From: Bdellovibrionales bacterium
GTDB lineage: Bacteria > Bdellovibrionota > UBA2428
Length of the DNA stretch: 24,446 nucleotides
Direction of reading: 5' to 3'
Assembly (NCBI GenBank): GCA_018266335.1
Contig: JAFEAR010000190.1
Span: 1-24,446 of the forward strand
The notes below the pieces were generated by a model that was given only the letters and a program-made list of their open reading frames with translations, had not been told where the DNA came from and ran no database searches. Made by a program: the position numbers and the translations under genes. This document shows positions 22,180 to 24,446 of the stretch, in pieces; position 1 is the first letter of the stretch, and each line of letters begins with the position of its first letter.

Positions 22180-24446
22180 ATGGATTCAAACGGCTCTCAT
22201 TCCCACGATCACAGTAAGATGCATACGGAAACCGATCCCGTGTGCGGGATGAGAGTTGACATGCGCACCCCCAAGGGTGGCCAATGCAACTACCAGGGGA
22301 AAACCTACTTCTTTTGCAATCCAAAGTGTCGCGATAAGTTTTTAAGAGAGCCCGCAAAGTACCTGTCTTCGCCACCAGATGCCACAAAACAAGTTAAGGC
22401 ACCTGAGGGAACTCTCTACACCTGCCCAATGCACCCGGAGGTGCTAAGCCCTAAACCAGGGAGCTGCCCCAAATGTGGCATGGCGCTTGAACCCATGGAG
22501 CCAAGCCTCGAGCCGGTAGGAAGCCACGAGCTTCACGACATGCGCAGAAGACTTTGGGTATCGGCACTTCTCACACTTCCCGTAGCAGCTCTTGCAATGG
22601 GTGGAATGGCTTTTCCTTCGTTCTCGTTTGCCCATTTTCTTCATTCTCGAGCGGCGCAGTGGAATCAACTCGCACTTGCAGCCCCCGTTGTGCTGTGGGG
22701 AGGCTGGCCTTTTTTTGAGCGCGGATGGGCCTCCGTAAAAAATCGTAGCCCCAATATGTTCACGCTCATCGCCATGGGAGTTGGCGTGGCCTTTTTTTAC
22801 AGCATTGCGGCCACGCTCTTCCCCTCTTGGTTTCCTCCCTCGCTCAGAACGCAAAACGGCACGGTTGAAGTTTACTTCGAAGCTGCTGCTATCATCACGA
22901 GCCTTGTTTTAGTGGGACAGGTTTTAGAACTGAAGGCGCGTGATCAAACAGGAAACGCGCTAAGGTCTCTACTTGGACTTGCCCCAAAAACCGCTCGAGT
23001 CGTACGAAATAACGGGGCCGAGGAGGATATTCTCCTCTCGGAAGTCGAAGTGGGGCAGCGCCTCAGGCTTCGCCCAGGCGAGAAGGTGCCGGTCGATGGG
23101 ACGGTTCTAAGCGGGTACAGCTCTATTGATGAGTCCATGGTCTCAGGTGAACCTATCCCTGTTGAAAAACGCGAAGGAGATCTTGTTGTAGGTGGCACGC
23201 TCAATGGAACAGGTTCCTTCTTAATGCGCGCGGATAAAGTTGGTCGAGACACCTTGCTTTCTCAAATTGTACGCCTAGTGTCTGAGGCCCAGCGCTCTCG
23301 CGCCCCTATTCAGCGAATCGCCGATCAGGTAGCTGGCTACTTTGTTCCAGTAGTGCTTGTAATTGCCGCTTTGACCTTTGCTATTTGGTTTTTAGCTGGA
23401 CCCGAGCCGCGCCTGGGACATGCCTTGGTCAATGCAGTTGCCGTGCTCATCATCGCTTGCCCGTGCGCCTTGGGGCTTGCCACCCCCATGTCCATCATGG
23501 TTGCAACTGGCCGAGGGGCCACTTCTGGCGTGCTTTTCAAAAATGCCGAGGCCTTAGAGCGCTTGCGAGCCACCACCACGCTTGTTGTCGATAAGACCGG
23601 AACTTTGACTGAAGGAAAGCCTCGCCTGACAGGAATTTGGGCGGCGGGATCGCACTCTGAGAACGATCTACTTGAATTTTCTGCAAGCCTTGAGCGCGGC
23701 AGCGAGCACCCATTGGCCGCAGCTATCGTAAAAGCCGCAGAGGAGAAAAAGCTAAAACCAGCAAATGCAGCGAATTTTGAATCCTTGACTGGCAAGGGTG
23801 TCACGGGCGCTGTCCAGGGCACCCGCGTTGCGCTTGGCAACCAAGCTCTTCTTGATGAGCTAAAGATTTCCACATCTGATGCTCTTAAAGCAAAAGCCGA
23901 TGAATGGAGAGCGTCTGGCGCTACGGTTCTTTTTGTTGCCATTGATGGAGGTGCAGACGGAATTCTTCGAATCGAAGACCCCATCAAGGAATCAACTCGT
24001 GAGACGCTCAGCGCTCTTCACGCAAATGGCATTCGTATCATTATGCTCACCGGAGATAACCCCATAACGGCCAAAGCTGTATCCGAGAGACTTGGCATTG
24101 ATCAATTTGTTGCAGGCGTGCTCCCCGCGCAAAAAGCAGAAGAAGTACAGCGGCTGCGCGAGCAAGGAGATGTCGTCGCGATGGCCGGAGACGGAGTCAA
24201 CGATGCCCCTGCTTTGGCTGCGGCCGATGTGGGCATTGCCATGGGATCGGGCACCGATGTTGCCATCCAGAGCGCGGGAGTAACTCTTGTAAAAGGCGAC
24301 TTGCGTGGAATCTTGCGTGCGCTGGATCTTAGCCGCGCCACCATTCGCAACATCAAACAAAACCTCTTTTTTGCGTTCGTCTACAACGCATTGGGGGTGC
24401 CTGTGGCAGCCGGGCTTCTCTATCCTTTTTTTGGCATTCTATTGAG
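22180..24446 (+). CDS. copA: Copper-exporting P1B ATPase CopA (3' end outside the window)
   Basis: ATG at 22180 has GGAG seven bases upstream; 755 codons are visible with no stop. Instead of HMA domains it carries a His-rich start (HSHDHSKMH), a YHS-type domain (DPVCGM at 19-24, YFFCNPKC at 43-50) and a short metal-binding domain YTCPMHPEV...[10 protein letters not shown] (80-105). Catalytic landmarks follow: SGEP in the actuator domain, C427-P-C429, D471-KTGTLT, SEHPL, MLTGDN and [17 protein letters not shown] in the penultimate helix marks the Cu(I)/Ag(I) class. The window ends in YPFFGILL, just before the final helix. It is the last visible gene of the CsoR-controlled operon and would pump Cu(I) from the cytoplasm to the periplasmic proteins encoded beside it. 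Confidence 0.96.
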   Translation, partial: MDSNGSHSHDHSKMHTETDPVCGMRVDMRTPKGGQCNYQGKTYFFCNPKCRDKFLREPAKYLSSPPDATKQVKAPEGTLYTCPMHPEVLSPKPGSCPKCGMALEPMEPSLEPVGSHELHDMRRRLWVSALLTLPVAALAMGGMAFPSFSFAHFLHSRAAQWNQLALAAPVVLWGGWPFFERGWASVKNRSPNMFTLIAMGVGVAFFYSIAATLFPSWFPPSLRTQNGTVEVYFEAAAIITSLVLVGQVLELKARDQTGNALRSLLGLAPKTARVVRNNGAEEDILLSEVEVGQRLRLRPGEKVPVDGTVLSGYSSIDESMVSGEPIPVEKREGDLVVGGTLNGTGSFLMRADKVGRDTLLSQIVRLVSEAQRSRAPIQRIADQVAGYFVPVVLVIAALTFAIWFLAGPEPRLGHALVNAVAVLIIACPCALGLATPMSIMVATGRGATSGVLFKNAEALERLRATTTLVVDKTGTLTEGKPRLTGIWAAGSHSENDLLEFSASLERGSEHPLAAAIVKAAEEKKLKPANAANFESLTGKGVTGAVQGTRVALGNQALLDELKISTSDALKAKADEWRASGATVLFVAIDGGADGILRIEDPIKESTRETLSALHANGIRIIMLTGDNPITAKAVSERLGIDQFVAGVLPAQKAEEVQRLREQGDVVAMAGDGVNDAPALAAADVGIAMGSGTDVAIQSAGVTLVKGDLRGILRALDLSRATIRNIKQNLFFAFVYNALGVPVAAGLLYPFFGILL

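Noticed and set aside
22444..23987. Leftward open frames opposite copA (22444-22854, 22944-23252, 23337-23987)
   Set aside because: All motifs of CopA are on the + strand; these frames are Ser/Arg/Pro-rich shadows.
1..24446. Insertion sequences, integrases, CRISPR repeats, tRNA or rRNA genes
   Set aside because: No transposase or recombinase motifs, regularly spaced repeats or recognisable RNA genes were seen, so mobility of the island cannot be shown from this window.

Overview
The window is a dense heavy-metal resistance island from a Gram-negative bacterium. The evidence for Gram-negative is an outer-membrane efflux channel, three predicted outer-membrane barrels, lipoboxes and many cleavable signal peptides. 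Base composition is near 50% G+C by eye. The signal peptides, the many small secreted proteins and the gene style would fit Bdellovibrionota/Oligoflexia or a related proteobacterial lineage, but nothing here fixes the taxonomy. I see no tRNA, rRNA, CRISPR array, transposase or integrase.

Layout. From 41 to 19453 every gene runs leftward; from 19528 to the right edge every gene runs rightward. (1) 41-2660: ECF sigma factor, six-helix membrane protein (candidate anti-sigma), DUF305 protein and a secreted pentapeptide-repeat protein. (2) 2756-3536: two copper-repressor-type palindromes flank a small Cys-poor CsoR-like gene, followed by a 447-bp stretch holding decayed coding sequence. (3) 3537-8902: a beta-rich secreted protein, the outer-membrane channel CzcC, a barrel protein, and three neighbouring secreted proteins built from seven copies of an unrecognised domain of about 110 residues. 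(4) 9001-15000: a Cys/His-rich secreted protein, a Zn/Cd-type P1B ATPase, the RND pump CzcA and an adaptor reduced to its C-terminal domain. (5) 15070-17376: lipoproteins, another barrel and a second Cys/His-rich secreted protein. (6) 17438-19453: lipoprotein, periplasmic HMA protein and a porin-like barrel. (7) 19528-24446: small secreted protein, CsoR, His-rich periplasmic protein, c-type cytochrome, membrane protein and the copper ATPase CopA, cut by the window edge.

How it works together. The 17-bp palindrome ATACCC-N5-GGGTAT occurs three times: between the two divergent copper operons, at the CsoR-like gene, and upstream of the ECF sigma gene. Each copy overlaps promoter elements. The simplest reading is that CsoR represses all three sites and releases them when it binds Cu(I). 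That would switch on CopA and the periplasmic copper proteins directly, and a sigma/anti-sigma pair indirectly. The middle of the island (CzcCBA plus a P1B-2 ATPase) looks specific for Zn/Cd/Co, so one locus appears to join Cu(I) and divalent-cation detoxification.

The strongest candidates for something undescribed are the seven-domain secreted protein trio inside the czc locus, the CsoR-to-ECF-sigma wiring, the CsoR-like protein without sensing ligands, and the reduced CzcB-like adaptor.
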